Shown: positions 1 through 7,284 of the stretch, one piece after another
How positions within the stretch are numbered: position 1 is the stretch's first letter
Layout: every line of letters begins with the position of its first letter
Made by a program: the position numbers and the translations under genes
NCBI GenBank assembly: GCA_947625155.1
Contig: CANQNG010000010.1
Location: forward strand, 1-57,633
Length of the DNA stretch: 57,633 nt
Reading direction: 5' to 3'
Source of the DNA: an uncultured Clostridia bacterium
GTDB lineage: Bacteria > Bacillota > Clostridia > Oscillospirales > Ruminococcaceae
Notes under the pieces: generated by a model
Database searches by the model: none
What the model was told of the DNA's origin: nothing
Seen by the model: only the letters and a program-made list of their open reading frames with translations

Positions 1-4
1 CGCA

Positions 5-39
5 GCAAAGCGACCATGCTCGTCGCTTAGTCACTTTGC
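5..39. repeat. Stem-loop at left edge of window
   Basis: A 7-bp stem (AAGCGAC at 8-14 with GTCGCTT at 22-28) is nested beside a competing outer pairing (GCAAAG at 5-10 with CTTTGC at 34-39). A T-rich run follows at 41-50. It could be the terminator of a gene left of the window, or the end of the palindromic repeat cluster that begins at 85. No gene is visible in 1-380. Confidence 0.4.
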
Positions 40-84
40 ATATTTTTTCTCTTAAAAGTTTGTCTAACTTTTTGGGGACGGTTC

Positions 85-270
85 AAAACAGCATCCATGC
101 TGTTTTTGGACTTCACCCCCTGAAAATGGCGAAGTATAGAAGTGTTTCGCCGCCTGCGGGCGGCGACCAGAGGGCGCTGCCCTCTGGACACCCGCCAGCT
201 TTTTTGAAAAAAAGCTGGAGCAAAAAACTTTTGTTTTTCCTCCCAATGCGGCTACGCCGCAAAGGTCGGA
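85..270. repeat. Composite palindromic intergenic repeat cluster
   Basis: Five perfect short hairpins stand in a row: 85-94/97-106 (AAAACAGCAT), 148-154/159-165 (CGCCGCC), 167-175/179-187 (CCAGAGGGC), 195-205/208-218 (CCAGCTTTTTT) and 247-252/256-261 (TGCGGC). The last lies between CCTCCCAAT (239-247) and AAAGGTCGG (261-269), flanks that recur at 21951-21981 with a different stem. The arrangement resembles the REP/MITE-like intergenic repeats common in Ruminococcaceae. This assignment is by memory of such elements, not by search. No coding potential is credible here. Confidence 0.7.
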
Positions 271-318
271 ATAATTCCAAAAACCCCCTGTTTGTCCACT
301 CCTCTGGATCATGGACGG

Positions 319-347
319 TTGACAAGTGCCGTGTTTTATGGTAATAT
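319..347 (+). promoter_or_regulatory. Sigma-A promoter for the Nudix gene
   Basis: A TTGACA -35 box (319-324) and a TAATAT -10 box (342-347) are separated by 17 bases, with a TG just upstream of the -10. An overlapping TATAAT at 345-350 would give a 20-base spacer, which is less favourable. The start codon lies about 30 bases downstream. Confidence 0.65.
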
Positions 348-380
348 AATAAAAACAAGATCAGAAAAGGAGTTCCTAAA

Positions 381-878
381 ATGGAATACTGGGATATTTA
401 TGATGTCAATAAAAAGCGGACGGGACGCACGATGCAGCGCAATGACTTCACCATGCAGCCGGGGGACTATCACCTGACTGTGCTGGGTGTCGTCTGCCGC
501 CCGGACGGAAAATTCCTCATCACGAAGCGGGCAATGGACAAGCACTGGGCACCCGGCTGGTGGGAAGTCAGCGGCGGCGGCGTTATGGCAGGGGAAGATC
601 CGGATCACGCTGTCCGCCGTGAAGTGCTGGAGGAGACCGGACTGGATGTGCAGAACGCACAGGGCGGCTATTTGTTCAGCTACCGGCGGGAGAGCGAGGG
701 GGACAATTACTTTGTGGATGTTTACCGCTTTGTGATGGGATTCGAGGAGAAAGACGTAAAGCCGCAGATGACCGAGATGCAGGGTTTCCGGCTTGCTGAC
801 AAGGCAGAGATCGAAGCACTTGCCGCACAGGGCATCTTCCTTCACTACGACAGCATCCGGCAGGTATTTGATCTGTAA
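381..878 (+). CDS. Nudix hydrolase
   Basis: This is a 165-residue Nudix-fold hydrolase, a family that cleaves nucleoside diphosphates linked to another moiety, or in one branch isomerises isopentenyl diphosphate. The Nudix box is complete around residues 68-90, with the core REVLEETGLD after a GGGVMAGED lead-in. The N-terminus (WDIYDVNKKRTG) resembles the subgroup that includes IPP isomerase-like and YfcD-like proteins, so the substrate cannot be called. The ATG at 381 has an AAAAGGAG ribosome site, and a sigma-A promoter sits at 319-347. It is a single-gene unit, since pspA has its own promoter just downstream. Confidence 0.85.
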   Translation: MEYWDIYDVNKKRTGRTMQRNDFTMQPGDYHLTVLGVVCRPDGKFLITKRAMDKHWAPGWWEVSGGGVMAGEDPDHAVRREVLEETGLDVQNAQGGYLFSYRRESEGDNYFVDVYRFVMGFEEKDVKPQMTEMQGFRLADKAEIEALAAQGIFLHYDSIRQVFDL

Positions 879-920
879 TAGCTGCTCTCACTGCATTTTG
901 TGGAAATATTACAAAAACCC

Positions 921-949
921 TTGACATTTCCCGGGCTATGTGGTATGAT
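921..949 (+). promoter_or_regulatory. Sigma-A promoter for pspA
   Basis: TTGACA (921-926) and TATGAT (944-949) are 17 bases apart, with TGG immediately before the -10. No sigma-54 type -24/-12 promoter or PspF site is seen, unlike the enterobacterial psp operon. Confidence 0.75.
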
Positions 950-1005
950 AAAGATAAGCAGGTGCAGGCAGAGGATAAGCCTGCCAATGATTGGAGGAAC
1001 GAATA

Positions 1006-1779
1006 ATGGGTATTTTTTCACGCATCAGTGACATTTTTAAGTCAAATGTCAACGACCTGATCGACCGTGCGGAGGATCCGGAGAAAATGGTAAAGCAGAT
1101 CATCATGGATATGGACAAGGAACTTCAGAAGTCTACACAGGCACTCGGCAAGGCAGTTGCCAGCGAGCGCATGGCAGAGAAGCAGCTCAATGATGCCGTC
1201 AGAAAGTCTGCTGACTGGGAAGCAAAGGCAAAGGCAGCTCTTGCCTCTGGCAATACCGACCTTGCCAAGCGTGCCCTTGCCCAGAAGGTGAAGGCAGACG
1301 AGGAAGTGGCTACTTACCGGGAAATGCATGAGACCATTTCCAACCAGACCGAAGCCATCAAGACACAGGTCGAGACCCTGAAAGCAAAGATGGCAGAGGC
1401 AAAAAGCCGTCAGGCAATGCTGATCGCCCGCTCTCAGATGGCAGATACACAAAAGAGCCTTGCACAGTCTATTGGCGGCATTGACACTTCCAGTTCGTTT
1501 GATAAGTTCAACCGCATGGAAGAAAAGGTCATGCGCAAGGAAGCCGAGGCAGAAGCTTTCTCCCAGATGGCAGGCGCATCCGTTGCCAAGGACTATGAGA
1601 CTTTTGAGCAGATCGAGCAGAATGCCAAGGTGGACAGCGAGCTGCAGCGCCTGATGGCAGAGCTGGGTCAGACTACCCCGACTGCTGAGGGCGAGCCGTC
1701 TCTGGAGGAGCAGATCGCTGCTGCGGAAGCTGCCGCAGAAGCTGCTGCCGCCGAGGGCACAGCCGCAGCTGCTGAATGA
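1006..1779 (+). CDS. pspA: PspA/IM30 family membrane-stress protein
   Basis: This is a PspA/Vipp1 (IM30) family protein of 257 residues, part of the bacterial ESCRT-III-like superfamily. Such proteins bind and stabilise stressed cytoplasmic membranes by forming oligomeric rods or rings. The N-terminus MGIFSRISDIFKSNVNDLID is the amphipathic helix, followed by long charged heptad-rich helices to about residue 220. A low-complexity Ala/Glu tail (residues 230-257) may be a lineage feature. The ATG at 1006 is preferred over 991 because GGAGG lies 8 bases upstream of it. It has its own promoter and a terminator at 1791, so it is monocistronic. No pspB, pspC or liaRS-type partner is adjacent. Confidence 0.92.
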   Translation: MGIFSRISDIFKSNVNDLIDRAEDPEKMVKQIIMDMDKELQKSTQALGKAVASERMAEKQLNDAVRKSADWEAKAKAALASGNTDLAKRALAQKVKADEEVATYREMHETISNQTEAIKTQVETLKAKMAEAKSRQAMLIARSQMADTQKSLAQSIGGIDTSSSFDKFNRMEEKVMRKEAEAEAFSQMAGASVAKDYETFEQIEQNAKVDSELQRLMAELGQTTPTAEGEPSLEEQIAAAEAAAEAAAAEGTAAAAE

Positions 1780-1790
1780 AACGCAAAGAG

Positions 1791-1826
1791 ATGTACCCTG
1801 TGCTGCGGCACGGGGTGCATTTTTTT
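1791..1826 (+). terminator. Rho-independent terminator of pspA
   Basis: A GC-rich hairpin (ATGTACCCTGTGC against GCACGGGGTGCAT, tetraloop-like TGCG) is followed directly by a run of T at 1820-1826. The next promoter begins within the T tract. Confidence 0.85.
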
Positions 1827-1829
1827 GTC

Positions 1830-1857
1830 TTGACATTTTCCTGAAATATGGTATAAT
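1830..1857 (+). promoter_or_regulatory. Sigma-A promoter for the tepA-uppP-ftsK run
   Basis: TTGACA (1830-1835) and TATAAT (1852-1857) are spaced 16 bases apart, with an extended TGG before the -10. It immediately follows the pspA terminator. It is the only clear promoter before the long co-oriented run that reaches plsC and ispH-rpsA. Confidence 0.8.
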
Positions 1858-1937
1858 AAGAATAGGTGTTCCCATGGGGGCATAATTTGCCTGCGCAAAG
1901 GCATACTACTTTTATCAAACGGAAAGGAGTATGCCGC

Positions 1938-2705
1938 ATGGAAAAGGATATGGGTGAAATACACACGCCCCGTGAAAAAGACCCCGGGGAACAGGAGGAC
2001 ACCAGTGAGGTGCAGCAGCAGCTTGACGAAGCGGAGCTGATCGAAAAGACCGGCGCAGTCCGCCCGCAGGATGCCAAGCACCTGATCCACTGCCTGACCG
2101 TGATCGGACAGGTGGAAGGGCATTATGTGCTGTCCTCCCAGAACAAGACCACCAAGTATGAGCATATCATCCCCGCACTGGTCGCCATTGAGCAGGACAG
2201 GAGCATCGAGGGGCTGATCATCATCCTGAATACGGTCGGCGGAGATGTGGAAGCAGGGCTTGCCATTGCGGAGCTGATCGCCGGGATGAGAACGCCGACA
2301 GTCTCACTGGTGGTCGGCGGGGGACATTCGATCGGTGTGCCGCTTTCGGTGAGTGCAAAGTGCTCGTTCATCGTGCCGTCTGCGTCCATGACGATCCACC
2401 CGGTGCGAGTCAACGGCATGATGCTGGGCGTTCCGCAGAGTCTGGCGTATATCGGACGGATCCAAGACAGGATCGTGGAGTTTGTCGTGCGCAACAGCCG
2501 CATCTCCGAGGAGGATCTGCGCCGTCTGATGATGAACACCGAAGAGCTTGCCACGGATGTGGGTTCGGTGGTCTCCGGCGCACAGGCGGTGGAGCTGGGA
2601 CTGATCGACCGCATGGGCAGCCTGAGCGATGCAGTGGAGGCACTGTATACACTCATCGAGGAGGGCGAGCCCCGTTATCCGGATGAAAAGCCGGAACAAC
2701 AGTGA
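1938..2705 (+). CDS. tepA: ClpP-like serine protease, TepA/YmfB type
   Basis: This 255-residue protein has a ClpP/crotonase fold and resembles B. subtilis TepA (YmfB), a cytoplasmic protease first described as translocation-enhancing. A catalytic Ser is visible in GGGHSIGVPLS, with an active-site His in the following SMTIHP segment. Oxyanion-strand glycines appear in NTVGGDVEAG. About 50 acidic N-terminal residues precede the fold. The ATG at 1938 carries AAAGGAG with an 8-base spacer. The neighbour ftsK is shared with B. subtilis, where ymfB (tepA) lies directly before spoIIIE, so gene order supports the call. Protease activity and substrate are inferred from the family. Confidence 0.85.
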   Translation: MEKDMGEIHTPREKDPGEQEDTSEVQQQLDEAELIEKTGAVRPQDAKHLIHCLTVIGQVEGHYVLSSQNKTTKYEHIIPALVAIEQDRSIEGLIIILNTVGGDVEAGLAIAELIAGMRTPTVSLVVGGGHSIGVPLSVSAKCSFIVPSASMTIHPVRVNGMMLGVPQSLAYIGRIQDRIVEFVVRNSRISEEDLRRLMMNTEELATDVGSVVSGAQAVELGLIDRMGSLSDAVEALYTLIEEGEPRYPDEKPEQQ

Positions 2706-2711
2706 CAAAAA

Positions 2712-2737
2712 TGGTATGCAGCTCCGGCTGCATACCA
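2712..2737 (+). other. Perfect hairpin with UCCG tetraloop between tepA and uppP
   Basis: An 11-bp perfect stem (TGGTATGCAGC at 2712-2722 with GCTGCATACCA at 2727-2737) closes a TCCG loop, a stable UNCG-type tetraloop in RNA. No T run follows, so it is more likely an mRNA processing or stability element than a terminator. Confidence 0.6.
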
Positions 2738-2761
2738 AATCTACAGATCGGAGAGCTACAT

Positions 2762-3613
2762 ATGACGATTTTGGATGCGATCTTACAGGGCATCATTCAG
2801 GGACTGACAGAGTTCCTGCCGGTGAGCAGTTCAGGGCATTTGATGCTGTATTCCCACATCACAGGGCAGGCAGGCGAGGAGGGGAACTTCCTGTTTTCGG
2901 CATTCCTGCATTTAGGCACGCTGCTGGCAGTCTGCCTTGCGTTCCGGAGCACGGTCGTGGCGCTTGCGAAAGAGGGCGGTGCGATGGTGGCAGATCTGTT
3001 CACCGGGAAGCTGTTCCGGAAAGGTCTTGGCAACCCGGAACGCCGGATGCTGTACATGATGATCTTGTCTCTTGTGGTGCTCGTGCCGTTCTATTTCCTG
3101 CGTGACTTCATCGAGGGCGTAGCACAGAAGTACCTGATCGCTCTGGGGTGCTTTTTCCTGTATACGAGCGTGATCCTGTTCCTCTCCGACAAATGCGTGA
3201 ACGGACACAAAGGACCGGGCGAACTGACATGGAAAGATGCACTGGTCGTAGGCTTGTTTCAGGCAGTCGCACTGCTGCCGGGCGTTTCGAGAAGCGGTTC
3301 TACCATTTGCAGCGGCTTGTTCGTGGGCATGGACCGTGATACTGCCGTAAAATATTCTTTCATGCTGGGCATCCCGACCATTTTGGCAGGCTGTCTTGTG
3401 GAGATCAAGGATGCAGCGGAGGCAGGCGCACTGGGCATGGAACAGTTCCCGCTGTTCGTGGTCGGCTTTATCGTTGCCGCCGTTGTGGGCGTGCTGGCTA
3501 TCCGCATGGTGGACCTGCTGGTGAAGTCCAATAAATTCAAGTATTTTGCAGTTTACACACTGCTGCTGGGTCTGGCAGTAGTCGGCTTCGGCGTTTACAG
3601 ACTGGCTCACTGA
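2762..3613 (+). CDS. uppP: Undecaprenyl-diphosphate phosphatase
   Basis: This is the UppP (BacA) integral membrane enzyme of 283 residues. It dephosphorylates undecaprenyl diphosphate to regenerate the lipid carrier for peptidoglycan synthesis. The family motifs are present: QGLTEFLPVSSSGHL near residues 12-26 (the E-rich and SSSGH region) and PGVSRSGSTIC near residue 176. Multiple hydrophobic helices span the length. The start at 2762 has GGAGAG upstream; an in-frame extension to 2702 would read through the UCCG hairpin and is rejected. It supplies the carrier used by the MurG/FtsW/PBP pathway encoded at 28-38 kb. Confidence 0.93.
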   Translation: MTILDAILQGIIQGLTEFLPVSSSGHLMLYSHITGQAGEEGNFLFSAFLHLGTLLAVCLAFRSTVVALAKEGGAMVADLFTGKLFRKGLGNPERRMLYMMILSLVVLVPFYFLRDFIEGVAQKYLIALGCFFLYTSVILFLSDKCVNGHKGPGELTWKDALVVGLFQAVALLPGVSRSGSTICSGLFVGMDRDTAVKYSFMLGIPTILAGCLVEIKDAAEAGALGMEQFPLFVVGFIVAAVVGVLAIRMVDLLVKSNKFKYFAVYTLLLGLAVVGFGVYRLAH

Positions 3614-3639
3614 ACGAGACATAGAGAAAGGAGATCCCA

Positions 3640-6120
3640 TTGGCTGAAAAAAAGAAAAAAGCCGCATCGGGTAAGACGAACAAAGAAAGTACGCCGAGTT
3701 CTTCCAAAGCACCTTCCAAGCACGAAGCACAGAACCAGCAGTATGCGGTCATCCTGTTCGCATTTGCCGTGCTGGTGCTGCTGCTGGCACTGGTCGAGGG
3801 CAGCAGCGGCTGGAAAGTGATGCATCAGGCATTATGGGGATCTTTCGGCGTTACGCTGCTGCTTGTGCCGGCAGCGCTCTGTTACATTGCGGTCATGCTG
3901 GATAAAGATGCGACACCGCAGAAGCTGGCACGGCAGGGCGGTCTGGTCTTGCTGGCGACCGTTTTCACGAGCTGTTTTCTGGAGATCATGCTGGGCGGCG
4001 GCAGGATGCTCGGCGCAAAGCCGCAGGAGCTGCTCCCGATCCTCTATCAGGAGGGACAGGCATGGCGCGGCGGCGGAATGATCAGCATCATTGCCTATCC
4101 GCTCCAGTCGCTGTTCGGCGACATCGGGTCGAAGATCCTGATCTGCCTGCTCCTGTTCGTCAGCATCATGCTGATGATGAAGAAAACGCTTTCGGATCTG
4201 CTGCATCTGCTGACAGCACCTGTCCGCTTCCTGAAAGACCTGATCTTTGAGGAGCAGGAAGAGGAGGAGCTGCTGGAACAAGAGGAGCAGCAGTTTGCGG
4301 TAGAGACGGAAAAGCAGGCTTTGAAAATGGCAAAGAGATCCAAGCCCAAGCCGGAACGTACCCAAGAGCCGCAGTTCCTGATCGATATCCCCATGCCGGA
4401 AGAGCCGGCTGCGCCCGCCGTGCAGGAGGAAGTGCCTGCCGCCGAAACGCAGCCCGTCCCGGAGACGCTCCCTGCACCGCCGCCCCCGGCAGACCCGGAG
4501 CAGGATGCCGCACTGGAGGAATTGATCCGGAAAGCGACTGCCACGAAGAAAAAGACCAAGGAGGACGAAAAGCTCGAAGCGATGCTCCAGATCGCCGACG
4601 AAGTGGCACAGCAGGCGGAGAACCGTTTCCCGGAGCGCCCCTACCAGATGCCGAGGCTCGATTTCCTGAACAAGGGCGAATCCCATGCCAAAGACCCCGG
4701 CGCAGGGGCAGAACTGCGGGAAAAGGCAGACTTGCTGCAAGAAGTGCTCAAGAGCTTCAACGTGGAGGCAAGAATTACCAATATTGCAAGAGGTCCGTCC
4801 GTTACCCGCTATGAGGTACAGCCGGCAGCCGGTGTCAAGGTCAGCCGTGTGACGAGCCTTGCCAATGACATTGCCCTGAATTTCGCCACAGAGGGCGTGC
4901 GCATGGAAGCCCCTATCCCCGGAAAGCCTGCCATCGGCATCGAAGTGCCGAATTCCAAGCGGGATACCGTCTCGCTCCGGGAGCTGCTCGAGACCCGGCA
5001 GTTTGCGGAATCGAGAAGCAAGCTCACCTTCGGGGTGGGCAGGGATATTGCCGGCAATGTCATCATCGGCGATATTGCCAAAATGCCCCACATGATCATT
5101 GCCGGGGCGACCGGTTCCGGTAAATCCGTCTGCACGAACTCGATCATCATGAGCATCCTCTACCATGCGACCCCCGATGAGGTCAAGCTCATCCTGATCG
5201 ATCCGAAGATCGTAGAATTTCGGGTGTATGACGGTATCCCGCATCTGCTGATCCCCGTTGTCACCGACCCGAAGAAAGCAGCCGGTGCGCTCAACTGGGC
5301 AGTGCAGGAAATGCTCAAGCGCTATGATGTGTTTGCGGAGAACGGTGTCCGCAACTTAGAGGAGTTCAATGCGCTGGCAGTAAAGGATGAGGCGCTCACC
5401 CGCATGCCGCAGATCGTCATCTGTATCGATGAGCTTGCCGAGCTGATGATGACCGCTTCCAAGGAAGTCGAAGATGCGGTCTGCCGTCTGGCACAGCTTG
5501 CCAGAGCCGCAGGCATGCACCTGATCATTGCCACACAGCGTCCGACGACTAATATCATTACCGGTCTTATCAAGGCAAATATCCCGAGCCGTATCGCCCT
5601 TTCCGTCAAATCCCAGATCGACTCCCGTGTGATCCTCGATATGGGCGGGGCGGAAACACTGCTGGGCAACGGCGATATGCTCTACCTGCCGAACGGTCAG
5701 CCCAAACCCGTCCGTGTGCAGGGCTGCTTCGTCTCCACGGCGGAGATCGAAAAAGTCGTGAATTTCATTCGATCCCAGTCCACGAGCGAATATGATGAGA
5801 GTATCATGCAGGCAGTGGATAAACTGACTGTCGATACCGGCGAGGACAACAAGCCGGAGGATACTGCGCAGGGCGAACAGCTCGAACTGGACGAGGATGC
5901 CAGCCTGATCGAACAGGCAATTGAAGTGGTCGTGGCAGCCGGACAGGCTTCCACCAGCAATTTGCAGCGCCGCCTGCGGCTTGGCTACGGACGGGCGGCA
6001 AGGATCATGGATGAGCTGGAAAAAATGGGCATCATCGGACCTTATGAGGGCGCAAAGCCCCGCCGTGTCTTGCTGACCAAGGCACAGCTTGACGAGAGAA
6101 AACTGCGCAATATGAAGTAG
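3640..6120 (+). CDS. ftsK: DNA translocase FtsK/SpoIIIE
   Basis: This is an 826-residue septum-anchored DNA pump that moves chromosomal DNA through the closing septum. Four hydrophobic segments lie in about residues 35-180. A Pro/Glu-rich linker follows (about 200-330), then the RecA-like motor with Walker A GATGSGKS near residue 488 and Walker B IVICIDE near 595. A C-terminal winged-helix gamma domain spans about 755-826 and would read KOPS/SRS polarity sequences. The start is TTG at 3640, chosen because AAAGGAG lies 6 bases upstream. It is the fourth gene after the pspA terminator region and is followed by the metallo-hydrolase after 7 bases. FtsK and SpoIIIE cannot be told apart by sequence reading alone. 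Confidence 0.93.
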   Translation: MAEKKKKAASGKTNKESTPSSSKAPSKHEAQNQQYAVILFAFAVLVLLLALVEGSSGWKVMHQALWGSFGVTLLLVPAALCYIAVMLDKDATPQKLARQGGLVLLATVFTSCFLEIMLGGGRMLGAKPQELLPILYQEGQAWRGGGMISIIAYPLQSLFGDIGSKILICLLLFVSIMLMMKKTLSDLLHLLTAPVRFLKDLIFEEQEEEELLEQEEQQFAVETEKQALKMAKRSKPKPERTQEPQFLIDIPMPEEPAAPAVQEEVPAAETQPVPETLPAPPPPADPEQDAALEELIRKATATKKKTKEDEKLEAMLQIADEVAQQAENRFPERPYQMPRLDFLNKGESHAKDPGAGAELREKADLLQEVLKSFNVEARITNIARGPSVTRYEVQPAAGVKVSRVTSLANDIALNFATEGVRMEAPIPGKPAIGIEVPNSKRDTVSLRELLETRQFAESRSKLTFGVGRDIAGNVIIGDIAKMPHMIIAGATGSGKSVCTNSIIMSILYHATPDEVKLILIDPKIVEFRVYDGIPHLLIPVVTDPKKAAGALNWAVQEMLKRYDVFAENGVRNLEEFNALAVKDEALTRMPQIVICIDELAELMMTASKEVEDAVCRLAQLARAAGMHLIIATQRPTTNIITGLIKANIPSRIALSVKSQIDSRVILDMGGAETLLGNGDMLYLPNGQPKPVRVQGCFVSTAEIEKVVNFIRSQSTSEYDESIMQAVDKLTVDTGEDNKPEDTAQGEQLELDEDASLIEQAIEVVVAAGQASTSNLQRRLRLGYGRAARIMDELEKMGIIGPYEGAKPRRVLLTKAQLDERKLRNMK

Positions 6121-6127
6121 GTGAGTT

Positions 6128-7066
6128 ATGCGTATCCAGAGAAGAGCGCCTGTCTTTGAAACGAACAAGTCCAAGTCCCGCAGTATCTGGCTGTACTGTG
6201 CTGTGATCTTTTTGCTGTCTCTGATCGTTCTGTACAGGGGCAGATTGAGCTGGGAGCAGGAGCAGCGGACGGCAGACTTTGCCGATGCGGAATTTCAGGT
6301 ACATGTCATAGATGTCGGACAGGGAGACAGTATTCTGGTAACGGCTGACGGACATGCCATGCTGATCGATGCAGCAGGATCCAGTGCAGCCGGTGCGATC
6401 ACGGACTATCTGGCACAGCAGCAGATCACGTCATTGGACTATGCTGTGGCAACGCATCTCCATGCCGACCATATCGGCGGCTTTCCGGCGGTATGGGAAG
6501 CCGTAAAGCCTGAACATATCGTAGGATCTGTCTGCCCGGACGATCTGCTGCCGACCTCAAAGACCTATGAACGGTATCTGGATGCCGCAGAGGCTTCCGG
6601 GGCGGACTATACAGAAATGCAGGCAGGGGACAGCTTCACGCTCGGCAATGCTGTTGTGGAGGTGTTAGCACCTGTTACAGACGAAGCAAAGGATCTCAAC
6701 GATACTTCTCTGGTGCTGCGGGTGCAGTATGACGATGTGGTCTGCATTTTCACGGGCGATATGGAAAACGCAGAGGAAGAAACGGTGCTGGAACAGGGCA
6801 GCGACCTGAAAGCAGATCTCCTGAAAGTCGGACACCACGGCAGTGATACCTCCACCGGAGCAGCGTTCCTTGCCGAGGTGGAGCCAACATATGCGGCGAT
6901 CTCCTGCGGTGTGGATAATTCTTACGGGCATCCTGCCAAGGAAACGCTGGAAAAGCTGGCAGGATACACCGATCATGTGTACATCACCGCCGAGGACGGC
7001 GATATTGTATTTTTGTATGACAAGGACACCGGAAACGTCAGCATGACAGCTTCTGGTAAGGAGTAA
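6128..7066 (+). CDS. ComEC/Rec2-related metallo-beta-lactamase-fold hydrolase
   Basis: This 312-residue protein has one N-terminal membrane anchor (about residues 20-42) and an extracytoplasmic metallo-beta-lactamase domain related to the C-terminal domain of the competence channel ComEC. The metal site is visible: THLHADHIGG (HxHxDH) near residue 114 and VGHHGSD near residue 237. HVIDVGQGDS at about residue 58 is the characteristic first strand of this branch. No ComEC channel part is present, so it is a stand-alone hydrolase, perhaps acting on extracellular DNA or phosphodiesters. The gene starts 7 bases after ftsK and is followed by a DUF3006 gene, a common pairing. Confidence 0.85.
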   Translation: MRIQRRAPVFETNKSKSRSIWLYCAVIFLLSLIVLYRGRLSWEQEQRTADFADAEFQVHVIDVGQGDSILVTADGHAMLIDAAGSSAAGAITDYLAQQQITSLDYAVATHLHADHIGGFPAVWEAVKPEHIVGSVCPDDLLPTSKTYERYLDAAEASGADYTEMQAGDSFTLGNAVVEVLAPVTDEAKDLNDTSLVLRVQYDDVVCIFTGDMENAEEETVLEQGSDLKADLLKVGHHGSDTSTGAAFLAEVEPTYAAISCGVDNSYGHPAKETLEKLAGYTDHVYITAEDGDIVFLYDKDTGNVSMTASGKE

Positions 7067-7068
7067 GT

Positions 7069-7284
7069 ATGTATAGTGTAGACCGTATCGAAAGTGAGTT
7101 TGCCGTTTTGGAGACAGAAGGGGCAGCCGTCAATGTGCCGCTGACCGATCTGCCGGACGGCATTCACGAGGGCGACATGCTGGAGCAGACCGCAGACGGC
7201 TGGGTGATCTGCCGGGAAGAAACTGTTTCCCGCCGGGATGCCCTTGCAGAACGCCGCCGGAGACTGCTGGGAGGCAAGCCTTGA
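7069..7284 (+). CDS. DUF3006 domain protein
   Basis: This small 71-residue protein matches the DUF3006 pattern: a beta-rich start (SVDRIESEFAVLE) followed by a short DLPDGIHEGDML core and an Arg-rich helix at the end. DUF3006 proteins recur next to ComEC-like metallo-hydrolases, and this one starts 2 bases after such a gene with an AAGGAG site. The family has no established function. A subunit or regulator of the adjacent hydrolase is inference from linkage only. Confidence 0.8.
   Translation: MYSVDRIESEFAVLETEGAAVNVPLTDLPDGIHEGDMLEQTADGWVICREETVSRRDALAERRRRLLGGKP

Noticed and set aside
2702-2761. In-frame N-terminal extension of UppP
   Set aside because: It would read through the perfect UCCG hairpin, has no ribosome site and adds residues not found in UppP; the ATG at 2762 has GGAGAG.
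3832-5244. Long open frame on the minus strand across ftsK
   Set aside because: It is antisense to a clearly conserved translocase and has an unlikely composition.
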